A stretch of 64,000 nt of DNA from Apostichopus japonicus. Its lineage: Eukaryota; Echinodermata; Holothuroidea; Aspidochirotida; Stichopodidae. Where the stretch lies: contig NC_092583.1 of assembly GCF_037975245.1 (NCBI RefSeq), positions 16,826,764-16,890,763 of the forward strand, in the 5' to 3' direction. The position numbers and the translations under genes were made by a program. A model generated the notes under the pieces. That model was not told the DNA's origin. It searched no databases and saw only the letters and a program-made list of their open reading frames with translations. This document shows positions 38,001 to 50,000 of the stretch, one piece after another (position 1 is the first letter of the stretch; every line of letters begins with the position of its first letter).

Positions 38001-41000
38001 TACCCTATTCATATTTTGACAACTCACTTTGCATCCCATTCGACATGATTATGACATGTTCAGCAGTAAGCTAGGCCTTGTATGTATGCGTGTATGTATA
38101 GATATATGTATACATGTATGTATGAAAAATATGTGAGGAAAATCATCCAAGCAGCTTCTTTTGCTATTCACAACAATTGGCCGTCTACATAGATATCTTG
38201 ACAGCACATTCCCCGGATAATCTTGTGTATGGTTTTGTGCCATCGCACCTTGATTACTTAACAGACTTCTCTATAGACTAACGGCAACTGAGAACTTCAC
38301 TGGCTACCCATTCTACTCCGTGTGAAATACAAAATCACATTGCTCACATACAAGGCTTTACACAGTGGCATGGCACCAATAGGACTGGCTGATCTTTTGT
38401 TGGAATACCACCCTTCTCGCCCTCTTCCCTCATCTTCACAGTGTTTTTTTTTGTCAGTTTTCATCTGTCCGTACCTCCTACTTAGTCATTTTCTGTTTCA
38501 GCTCCAGCAATATGGAACCACCTACCATCACATATTTTGTAGCGCAACATCTCAAACGCTAGAGCTCAAAACTTACTTGTTCAAGGACTGAACTTTTTTA
38601 AGCACTTTGTGATTTTCTATGTAAGGCACTATATAAATTTACTGCCTATAAATTTGTATGTATATGTGTGTGTGTGTGTGTTTGTATGTATGTACGTATT
38701 TACGTACGTATGTATACTTTCAAAGCACAAAAGCCAGTATGAACAAAACTGAGTATTGAAACTAGTGAAGTTTGGTATTCATGCTATCTGCGCATTGGCA
38801 CAAATGGTATTTTAGAAGTAATTATGCACTTTATAAACATTATCTTATGCAGTAGACCAAGGACTAACTTTTCTACCAGTAATGTTAACTAATTCACCAT
38901 ATGATGTTGGTTTAAATTGGATCCCAAGATGAACAGTAAGCTGGTAGGAACAATAATGAGTAGAATGTACATATCGTGGAAGGTTGAATTATAAAGTTTT
39001 ACTGTTGCTTGACACCTGTAAAAGCAGTTTGCAACTTAAATTATCTGTTTTAATGTCAATTGAAAGAAAAAACAACCAAAAGAACTTTCAGTAATAATAT
39101 GTCTGATAAGAGTAAAACATTAAAAAAGAAAAGGGAACTGACCAGTATTTTACTTCTCTTTTCACTTCCTTCTTTTTTACTTTTGTTTCAATTTTGTTTG
39201 TTATCTATCTTGTAGATTTAAGTATATTATTCAAAGAACCATTTACATTGTCTCTGACATGATTTGATTTTCCACAGAGTACATCAAAGAAGACTACAAC
39301 CTTGAACCCTAACGCTAAGGCCTTTCACATTCCCAAGTCCTCAAGTGCTACCAACTCCGACAACGGGGACCTCTCTCCTGATACCACAGATCATGACAGT
39401 GGCATCTCAGTGGCTTCTTCCCCACAAGTTGCTATGAATTCACAAGGTATAGTATTGCTGCATCTATTCATTTCCTTTGCAAAATCTGTCTCGTATTATT
39501 CAAATGGGAGGGGGTTGGGGGAAAATCTTCAGCAATGCTCTAAATCCACAGGGGGCGCTGCTATATCGGTCCTATTAGTTCCGCGCAATTTACGACACTT
39601 CGGTCTCTCTGAAATCAATGAGAATTGCAGCAAGAGTTGGAAATGTAAATATATGGCCATGGAATAGAGTCCAGTGTACAACATGTGGTTTTGAAGTACG
39701 TAAACAAATAGTGTAGAATCAGTGAAGAACATCAAGTGAACCAATGTGATTGAGAAACCTTGAGAAAAGGTAATGTAGCAACAAAGTAAGTAAAACTTTA
39801 TTTCATCCCAAAAGGGAAAATACGTAATACAAATGAGTAAGCATCTGCAAGCATAACGATTAGAATATATTCTTCCAGCTGTGGCTAAGTTACTTGTATG
39901 TTTACTAATTATTTACTTTGCTTCCTGACTTACCTCTCTTCTCACCACATTTGCACACTCACTCATGTATAACCCTTTCTAGAGCTGCATGTTGGATGAT
40001 CCCTGATTACTACTGGAGTAACCCTTTCCTTCTCCCTGGATGGTGGAGGTAAAATCTACTTTGTAACCTTCTGAAACTTTGTCTAGCACCCAGCAATCTG
40101 CGTTGATAAGCGCCCATGCAGAACGGGACAAGCTAGGTAAAGGATATAGTCCCCCCCCCCTATCACTTTCGGTTCTGCCAAGGGGAGAAAGGCACCCTAG
40201 GTGGTAATGACATTAATTTTAAAGTAAATTTTAGGGAATAATTAAGTGTTTGAAATATGTGTTTTAGCAGTTTTGAGGGCTATAACTTTTGTCTCTTGTG
40301 AAATACTTTACACTGTACATGGCAATTTTTTAATGGCTGTGAGATGGTCCAAGACAACTGAAATCAGCTTTGGTGATCCGGCGTGGCAACCAGTTGTTTA
40401 CATCAATTTCAGATTGCATTGTGACAAAATATCCCCAGATAGGTCAATGCTAAATTAGTAACACTGTCTGTCAATTTGAAAATACTGAAAGAAAACAAAA
40501 AAGTCATAAATTTACTTCGTTCCCCACATACCTGTCTCCCCACAACCTATGCACCGCATTCTACTGTACACCCTCACTGGCCCTAATGGCCTTCCTTCAT
40601 TTTTCTACCCACAAAGTGTCTCACTGTGTTTTTCGGAGTTAGAAAAATTTTCGCGAAATTCGCCCGGATTACCTTGGATTTATACTCTAGAAGTTTCCTA
40701 TCAGGACTTCTGCACTTCCAAGGATCTTTTCCAGCCTGATAAGTATCCTTTTCTTGTAGGGAAGGGTGTTTTTGGGGGAAAAATGAAGGAAGGCCATTAG
40801 GGCCAGTGAGGGTGTACAGTGTTAAAAGATTACCAGGGCATTCTAGACACGGTAGAATGCGGTGCATAGGTTGTGGGGAGACAGGTAAGTGGGTCACTCG
40901 TAAATATATAAACCAGTAAGTTTTATAATTCCTATCAAATGACCGATGGGGAGTTTTACTGGCCCAAAACTGGGGTTCTCTTCACCAAACCTACAATTCT

Positions 41001-44000
41001 CTTTGACATTGAACATGGCAGTTATGCTTTGTTTTTGCTTTATTTTTTGACAAAAAAAAATTGCTGTTCCAACAACCAAACGTAATACCTGGTTGACCAA
41101 GTGACAACCGGAAGAAATAATTTGCGCCACTGTACATGAATTTGGACAATTTGTGAAGTGTAGTAACTAGAGCTGAAGTATTACATGAAGGACAGTGAAA
41201 ATGAAAGCACTGTTTGCACTGAATTAGTAATTGATCATTGAAAGGGTTAAACTGTTCGTGCCTGAAGAGAATGTCAATGAATCCAAAGACAATTGAACAT
41301 GTTTGTGAATAATTGTTAACAATATCAACACACCCAGTTTGTTTAGTCCTTGTAATTCATAGTGCTCTCAACTGTTCTTTTCCTTACTATAAATCATCTT
41401 GTCTAGATATTTTGTTTCATGTTTCTACCACTTTTGACTTTTTCCCCCCAAAAATTAGCCCTGTCAAAATGAACTTCATACATCTATTTATTTGTCTGTC
41501 CTTTACTTCCTCTCTCTATATATGAAATTGATCATCAAAATACTTCCGCTCTTGGCCACAAAAGAAAAGTTAAAGGTTTTGCTTGATGTAAAAATTTTGC
41601 ATTCTGCTGTAAAATTAAGTCAATGCATGTGCATGTTATTTAATTTCACAAACTATGCAGAAAGAACTGCCGAAGCCACGTTAAGTTTCATCCTTTTTAC
41701 TAGCACGCACGCAGCAGCACATGACATTTAGTCTGCCGTGAAGGCTGGTCTTTGAGTATAGGAAGATAGACATTTCCGGCGTAGCTCAAAGTGACGTATA
41801 TGGAAATTAGGCTCAGCTGATAGCAAACACTCGGCTTGTTTGCGGTTTACGTACGTTGTTGAGCTATTTTGGGGAGGGAGGCCGAATGCTCCCATTTGAC
41901 AGGTTTAACGATGAAATTGCTGTGGCTGTTTTTGTGTGAAATCTGTTGATTGTGAAGTTGAAGATTACTTGCAGGGATTTGAACACTCGTCGTGGTGTTC
42001 ATGTGTTTATATTGATGCTGGTGCGGTGCGCTTGCCGGAGTACTGTGCATGTTGAGCTTTGATTTAAACCTTCTTAATGTGATATATTGAGACAGGCTGA
42101 CATCAAGAGGAGGTAAAGGCAGTTGTGAAGTAACTGTGGATAAGATGTGTTCAGATGAATTAAATGCAGTGGTTTTTCTTCAAGGACACTCGTAAAAGGG
42201 GTTTCAAATAAAAGGTGGTCGCTAAAATTTGCATACTGTAGAATACCCCTTGACTGTAATTGGGTTCCATTTAGTTCAAATAGTATCACTAATTTGTGTT
42301 GACTTTGAGTGTTTGGACAGTGGCCAAGTAGTTAAATTTTTTTAAAAATATTTTTAAACAATCTGAGCAATTTGAAGAAAAATTACCATCACTTTTCTTT
42401 TGCATTTTCTGTTCATGAAAGTCTTTGTTTTTCCTTGTAATGTTTTGGTGCATTTCATGCCCAAAGTAACTTGTGAAGGCTTAAATGTGTGTGATTGTGA
42501 TGTGTTGGTTTTATGTGCTCACTGATGCAAAGGTCTGGGTTGAGAGGATGATTGGTTGGTGTCATGCTTGGTATGTTGTGGTCGCTATATGTGTACAAAT
42601 ATCCAAGGGTTTGTGGAGGTCAAAGGGCAATTGAGGTCAAAAGAGATAAAATTAAAAAAATATGAGGTATGGCTTCACCCTTTACTTGCTGTGTAGATTT
42701 TCCTTTGTTAGTATGAGAAACAGGGTTTGTGTTATTTGTTTATCATAATGTTTCAGTGTATAAACACTTGTCCAATTTGCTTTTGAATTTTCCTATGTGA
42801 CAAAGGATAAGTTAGTCCCTGCAATATGTGATTTGCGATCATATTCTCATTGCCTGAAACATAAACATAACTCAAAGAGTTGAGCAACATGTTGCATATG
42901 TTGCATCAGCCATACTATATTTTATTACACATGTACACATTATTGCAAAAACAACAATCACTCTGCTTAGTGTAATAAATTAGCATCCTTTACTTGGAAA
43001 GTCAAAATAACATCATCACACAAAATGAAGATCGTATTCCATCAATCTGCTTTCATGGCATTCTACCAAATCCTCCGTGTTGAACTCAAGATGACTGCCG
43101 GTCAAAATTTTGTATCATTTGGCCTAATTTTGGCGAGTTAGAACCGTAATCATTGGGTAACAATTACAGAGTATAGCATTTTGGCAACTAGAGTAATTAT
43201 TGATTAGCCTTTGCATGGTTAAGTGAGTTCAACGTATTGGGTGCGTACTCTCGCAGTGTTTACAGTCATTGCTGATTTGCCCTGACCTTTAAGTTGAATG
43301 TGGTGTAGTAACAAAATCCTTTCATGGCAGGATGAGACCTGCCATTCGGCCATGGAATTTTTTTTCCTACCATTTTGTTCAGTTGTTATTGCAAGGCAGT
43401 GTTGTTGATTTGATACACTTGAACTGTGTTAATTCAAAACAGTACAGTACTGCACTGTACAGAACAGTACAGTACAGTATAGTACTGTACAGTACAGCTC
43501 TGTACAGTACTATACAATACTGTACTGTACAGTATAGTACTGTGCAGTACTGTACAGTACTGTACTGTACAGTATAGTACTGTACAGTACTGTACAGTGC
43601 TGTACAGAACTGTACAGTATAGTACTGTACAGTATAGTACTGTACAGTACTGTACTGTACAGTATAGTACTGTACAGTACTGTATATTACAGTACTGTAC
43701 TGTACAGTACAGTACTGTACAGCACTGTACAGTACTGTACAGTACTGTCTATGTAGAGAACCATTTGGGTGGAAAGGAAAGGAATTAATAGCTCAGTACC
43801 TTTTTCCTTGTTAGTGTTACACCCTGTCCTCTACAGATGTATTTTTAGTCAAGTATAGACTGAACATTCAGTACTGTATGTACAGTTGATTTGTGTGAGA
43901 GATGATTTGATTTCCTTGTGCACTGCCTCCCCCTCCCACCCCCTCCAACCCCCTCCCACCCCCTCCCACAATTAACAAAATAATGTACTATCTTTAATTG

Positions 44001-47000
44001 ACAGGTAGATTTCCACAATTTTGTTTCAGATGTTTATACTGTACTAGGTAATTGGGTCACATAATTTACAAAACAAACTATCAAGGAAGTTAAGCAAGAT
44101 AGCCTTAAAAGTGTATGAAACTAAAGAGGTATTGTGCAAAGGCAAGAATTTTGTTGTGGAAGATACTGTATGTTTTGATACGTTAGGCTTAAATGTTACG
44201 AAAAAAGGCAGATTGGGTTACGCTAGCTAGGGCATATTATGTTGAGTCTTTGGAGATGTGGAACGGTAGATAATGTAATTAGAGACAAATTTGTGTCAAC
44301 CTCAAATATTACCCGAACCAAGTATATACTGAAAGAAAAAATACACAGGGTAACAGTGTAAATTAGTGAAGATGGTTGAACTTGTTGACACTGGATTGAA
44401 ACTGTCATGTGCCACATTACAGTATGATTCACACTGAAGTTCAGCAGTGTGGTTTATACAAGAGCATACAAGAGCTGACAAGGAAAACAAGTCCTTTATA
44501 CGGATGTAAATTTACCTGTTGTGATGGTGTACCAACTGTCTGGAATCATTGTGTCCTGAAAGTAAAAGTTGGTGTTGTGAAAGTAAAAATTCATCTTTTT
44601 GAGAAGAAATTGATACATAGGGTATTGTTAAGCAAGCTGTCATGCTAGACATGAATATATCCATGAACAATAGCTATCATTATTACCTGTATGTTTCCTA
44701 CTCAGGTGTGGTAAACCATTGCAGTTTTGGTCACAAGCAAACAAGTTACTGTAACATGTCATCAGTAAAAAGCCCACAACTTCATTCAATTTCAAAAGTT
44801 AAGTTAAAGCAAAGTTCTGTCAACATTAAATGTTACAATATTTTTTCACAGCTACTCCTTGAATCTGCCACCAGTGGATGTCCATCAATTGCCTTGAACA
44901 ATTTATCTTGCTAATTAATTCTGCAATATACTAAATTCATGTACCTTTTCATTTGTCCTTTTCTTTTCAGCTGGTGGCTACCAGTTAAACGGCGACATGG
45001 GGAAGTTCACAGGGTTGGGTTACCCCTCCATGACTGATTCACCAGTCTACTCAGTGGCGAATACGTACAACATATCCGGTGCTGATTACACGTATCTTCC
45101 AGATGTTCATTTTGTTGTTCGTAAGTACTTGAATGTCATTGGTCGTTAGAGACTGGAGGAGATATAAGAACATGCACAGGCCGGTTTGATTTTAGGGAAA
45201 AGCAGCATAATAATTCAGTTATCTTAGTAGTGTTTGCATGGGGTATCCAGGCACCCACCCGATGCGGTTCTACCTGGTTCCTAATTTATTACCCGAATCC
45301 TACGCAAAGTGTAATTTTTTTTGTTGTTTTTTTTTGCAAACCGATGGTTAGGCAAAATTTTCCGTGTGACGTAGTGTGGACTAAGTTAACAGCAATAATG
45401 AAAGTATTCCATTCACAATTTCAGCAAATAAACAGATGGTTAGGCTAGATTTCCCTATTGACTTAGTGTGGTGTTAGGCTACCATGTGGTCGAAGATAAT
45501 GAAATAATGAAGGTATTCCATGGATATCTTATAACTGCGTCACAGTTTCAGCAAATAAACAGATGGTTAGGCTAGATTTCCCCATTGACTTAGTGTGGTG
45601 TTAGGCTACCATGTGGAAGAAATTGAAAGAATTCTCACAAATATAATTTTTCATTCGTTTATTTCATAGAAGCAAAGACCGACAATGAAATTTACGAGAT
45701 GTTAATGGATTTTAGACGGGATAACTAAAAAATAATAATCGCAAGTGGCTTTTTACTAAATCGATTTAATAAAAGCAATCAGAGATTTTTGCGGAAGGCT
45801 TTATACCTTATCTTACACCTATTTGAACATAACATCATTGTCAGTGGAGGATATAATTCATTTATTATAGCATACAATATGTAATTTCTTGAAAATCGCG
45901 ATACACGTGGGTAGGGCTGTGAGTTTTCGTTTAAAGACCTAAACGTTTAAACGGCCCATTTTTCGTCCGTTTAAACGTTTAAACGTTCGCGAATATCGCG
46001 AGAAAACGCCGAGTATAAAGGCGTGGGGTCCAGGGGACCGCCCTAGGGCCCTGGTGGGGCGAAGACCCTGGAAAAGGAAAAGGAATTTTTTGCGTGTCTG
46101 GAGATAAAAAAATTTGCAGTTGAGGATGCAAAATACTGACAACTTTTGAATTTAAATTGTCACGAAGCTGATGAAAAACTTTAAATGACAAGTTAGAGTA
46201 GCTGTATTATGTTATAAAATGAAAAGAGATTTAATCTGTTTTACAATCTTTAAAAAGTTTAACTTACAGAACCTCCGATATTATGAAACAAAACACGTTC
46301 GGCAAAGCCCCGTTTCTAGAATGCCTAACAATGAATAGCGCGCACTAAACGTACATCAGTTTACAACTGCATTACGGTTGAACCCAACTTAAATACTACG
46401 GTAGGATACTGTATATGTGCTCAGAATTTTCCCAGGTATCTTGCCAAACAACTGCGCGCTCATCCCCTGTCTAACACAGGTCTGTTTGTTAACATTTTTG
46501 GCACGTTTCCAAGAAACGTTTCATAGAGTATTCCGAATGATACACGAGGCTCAGTTCATTCACGCAGCACAAGATATCAAGCTATGGTCATCTTTATTAA
46601 AGTAAACCTTGTAATAAAATATGTTTTAGGCCACACGGCATGATTAACTAATGCTTAACATTATTTCCATGTTCTTGTAGAAAACGTCAAGTCCGCAAAA
46701 TACAATTGGTTGTTTTTGTAGTTACGTGAGATCCGTAACAGACGAGGTGGTTAGGCTATTTGCTATACACTTAACTGTGGTAGGACATTATTTTTTCCGT
46801 ATTTTTGGAAATTCTAGAAAATACTTTCTTTCCCCCCCCCCCCCCGCTTAACACCAGATGTGGTCTTACGGTTTATTCATAAATGGGTGTACTAGAGCCT
46901 TGTATACATGACATAAGTTGCATTTAGCACGATTTGCCAGTTTCGCGTGAATTTGTCGAAAGTGTTTTGCTGGATCTTTCGTAAAATTTGAACGGTGTAC

Positions 47001-50000
47001 CAACTTACTTTTCGTACACAATTGGTAATTTCTCTACTGATTTTCAGAGTTTTTTCTTACGATCTCCAATCGATACATTTCCTTTGATCATGTATTTGAA
47101 CAACTATTACCAAGTTGAGTATTCGACCCGGTATTGTCTGGTCGGAGAGTTCAAAGTGATGGACAGGGATTGTAATCATTTCGATCGAACATGCATTGAC
47201 TGGATTATCTGCGCCGCCGCTGTCGGCTCGATATAAAGTACACTTGTGCCGCGAATCGGGAAGTTTTCACAAAAGGATAACAGCGTTCAAGTTTAAGCCA
47301 TTCATATCGCCGGATACATCGGGGGGGTGGGGGGACAAAAGTAGGACAAAATTACGTTCGCGGTTTATGATTCGACTGATCGTACAGTAAGTTGTTTTGT
47401 TATTTCGCGTAGTAGACAAAATAAACACGGGAATTGATACGTGATTTTTGCCATTTTTTGCCATTTAATTTTCAGTTGATATCATAGTTTCGTTTAAACG
47501 TTCATAAGGTTTTATTAAACGTTTAAACGATGTTTCGTTCGTTTACATGTTTAAACGTGTAAACGGCACAGCACTACACGTGGGTAAACAATTTTTTTCG
47601 GGTACCCGGATACCCGACGGGTAATGGCTCTCGGGTACCCGGTTCCCGATTTTTGGACCCGTGTAAACACTATATCTTACCATGTCTTGTGGTCCTAAAA
47701 ACTATATGGTTTTGAGCTTTGCATACCTGGAACAGTGGCAGATGCAACATTTAATAAAGGATGGGGGAGGGGAGGGGGGTGGATGTATTTGACTCCAGAG
47801 TAGGAGTTGCAGGCTGTTGGTCCTCTACAGTAATGTTGATGACAAAGGGCGCATTCAGAGGCATATTTGAATAATGAATGAGAACAATACAGTACTTAGA
47901 TCTAAGCACTCTTAATGCAAGGTTGTGCTAATAACTACTCTGAATTGTGTGATGTTACACCATCCCCTCCCCTACGTCCTATCTCAACATCTGTAGACAG
48001 ACATTAAATGGAAAATGGCATCATTACAGATGTTTTATAAGTAAATTTGCCACAATCTGAAGATTTAATACTTCACAGTTGAAGTTATATCAAAGGTTTT
48101 CCATAATGTTAACATAACATGGTTTGATCAGGAAATCAAGAAAGTTTGAGGCAAAGGCGCATGCGACTGTGAAAGCCTACGCTAGCAATGGTACCAGTTA
48201 AATGTGTAATTCTACCCTTTTGTTTTCCTTGTGTAAGACAATGCGCAAAGCACTCAAATTATCTTCAGTACAAAGGAGCACGTAAAAGCAGCATTCTTGT
48301 TAATTTGAGTCGCTTGCCCATGAATACAGTAGTTTGTAAACATTTAACTATAATTTAACAAGAATTTTGGCGTAAAGATCTTTACAATACTTGACAAACC
48401 AAAACAAACGTGTGACAGAAAACTCTTGTTAATGGTATGAATGTACAGTAGCCAGTCAGATGCAAAGAGTGAGTCATTACCAACACCTATTGAGCTTCCT
48501 AACAGTGTCATAGTCCCATATGGCTCGACCAGGCAGTGTCATGACAATCAATGTGAGGCTGAGGAGAGGTAACAGATACACGATACAGATAGCTCAGTTT
48601 TTAGCAGAATAAGATAAAAATGAACACATCAATAATACAGTGTGATAACGGGCTACAGCTTTGTCGTTGCCATTGTTATTGTTTTGAAAGAATCAGTGTC
48701 TTCCTTCTTCGAACAAAGAAAAGGAATGTTCTAAAGTAAATATTGGTTATAGTGCAGTTGTGGCAAGTAGGCCCTGATGTCAACTTAGGATGACATAGAA
48801 TTTTTTTCCCTGGATATTTTGTATGGACTAATTTTCTAGGTGTTTTTCTGAACACATGATGTAACTCACAGTTCTTGCCCAAATCACAGTTAGAGGTTCA
48901 ATAATTGGATAGCTCAAAGACACTATGACGCATCCATTAGTTTCTTGAATGTGTGATTTTAATGTCTCCCTTCAAAAATATATCCATATGGTTTTTTTAT
49001 ATTTCCCCAAACTTTGGCTGTCAGAAATTATCCAGATAAAGTATTCAGGGCTTTACAACTTGTGTTGTTGCCTTGCTATCTATTAATCTCTATTAGTTCA
49101 AGGCTTGAGATAGACATATGAAGTAGTGATCTACAGTAGGTGTTCAAAGTAACAGCATTTTACTGTTGGTTAAAGGGGCAGTTGCAACAAATGCCAGGCT
49201 GTTAAAAGAATATCTTGACACAGGCTATACCTGATATGTAGGAAATGACATTCCCATTAGTTGCAAGAAAAATAAATTCTAGCAAGTATTTATCAAAGCT
49301 TGCAAAGAAATGTGCAAGAATCATTTTCATTTTGATGTTTCAAGTGTTTTATTATCGCATCTTGTTACAGTATACAGTATGTACTGTGAATAGATGTGAT
49401 ATAACTGCACAGCTTCAAGATTTGTATAACTGTGTCATGCGGTATCATTGTATGATACATACTGTAGCGTGAACAGTGTTTAATACCGATTATGGCAGTT
49501 ACTCGTTATTGCTCCAGAACCTCTCAAACAAAGTACTTTGTGACTGTATCTTCTTATCCACAAGGTTGTTGGTTGCCAGTGACCTGCACTGTTATGTTTT
49601 CCACAAATCCGTCTCAACTTATGATTTTGACCATGTTGTGAAAAGTAATATGTGATACATAATACAGATAAATGATACTCAGGCCTCATGGAGGGTCTCG
49701 GGAATTCATTCATTAAAGTTAATTGAAAATAAAAGTTTAAGAAAGTTCACTGATAATCCTAGACCAAGTGACAAGTCTATGTCTGCCATGCAGTCACTGA
49801 TCCTTTGCTTGTTTTTTTTTTGCTTGTTTTTTTCTTAAATATTCTGTGACCAAAGACAAGAGGAAAATGTGATTACTCTCAGTCTCCAAACAACCATTGC
49901 ACCCTTATTATACAATGCTTTGGGGCAAATTGTTAACCATTAAACTTTATCCATGATCATGGAGCCCTAGTACAGTAGCTCTATGAATGCATTCTGGTTA

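Noticed and set aside
39447-39667. Read-through of the PAM2 exon into a longer 121-codon frame
   Set aside because: The clear donor after 39446 and the phase-matched exon at 44971 show that the extension is intron.
40549-40897. Two frames on opposite strands sharing the peptide [12 protein letters not shown]
   Set aside because: The shared peptide is a consequence of the inverted repeat of the MITE, not of two genes.
43332-43788. Long Tyr/Ser/Thr/Val/Gln repeat open frames
   Set aside because: They are translations of the TACAGTACTG satellite and have no independent support.
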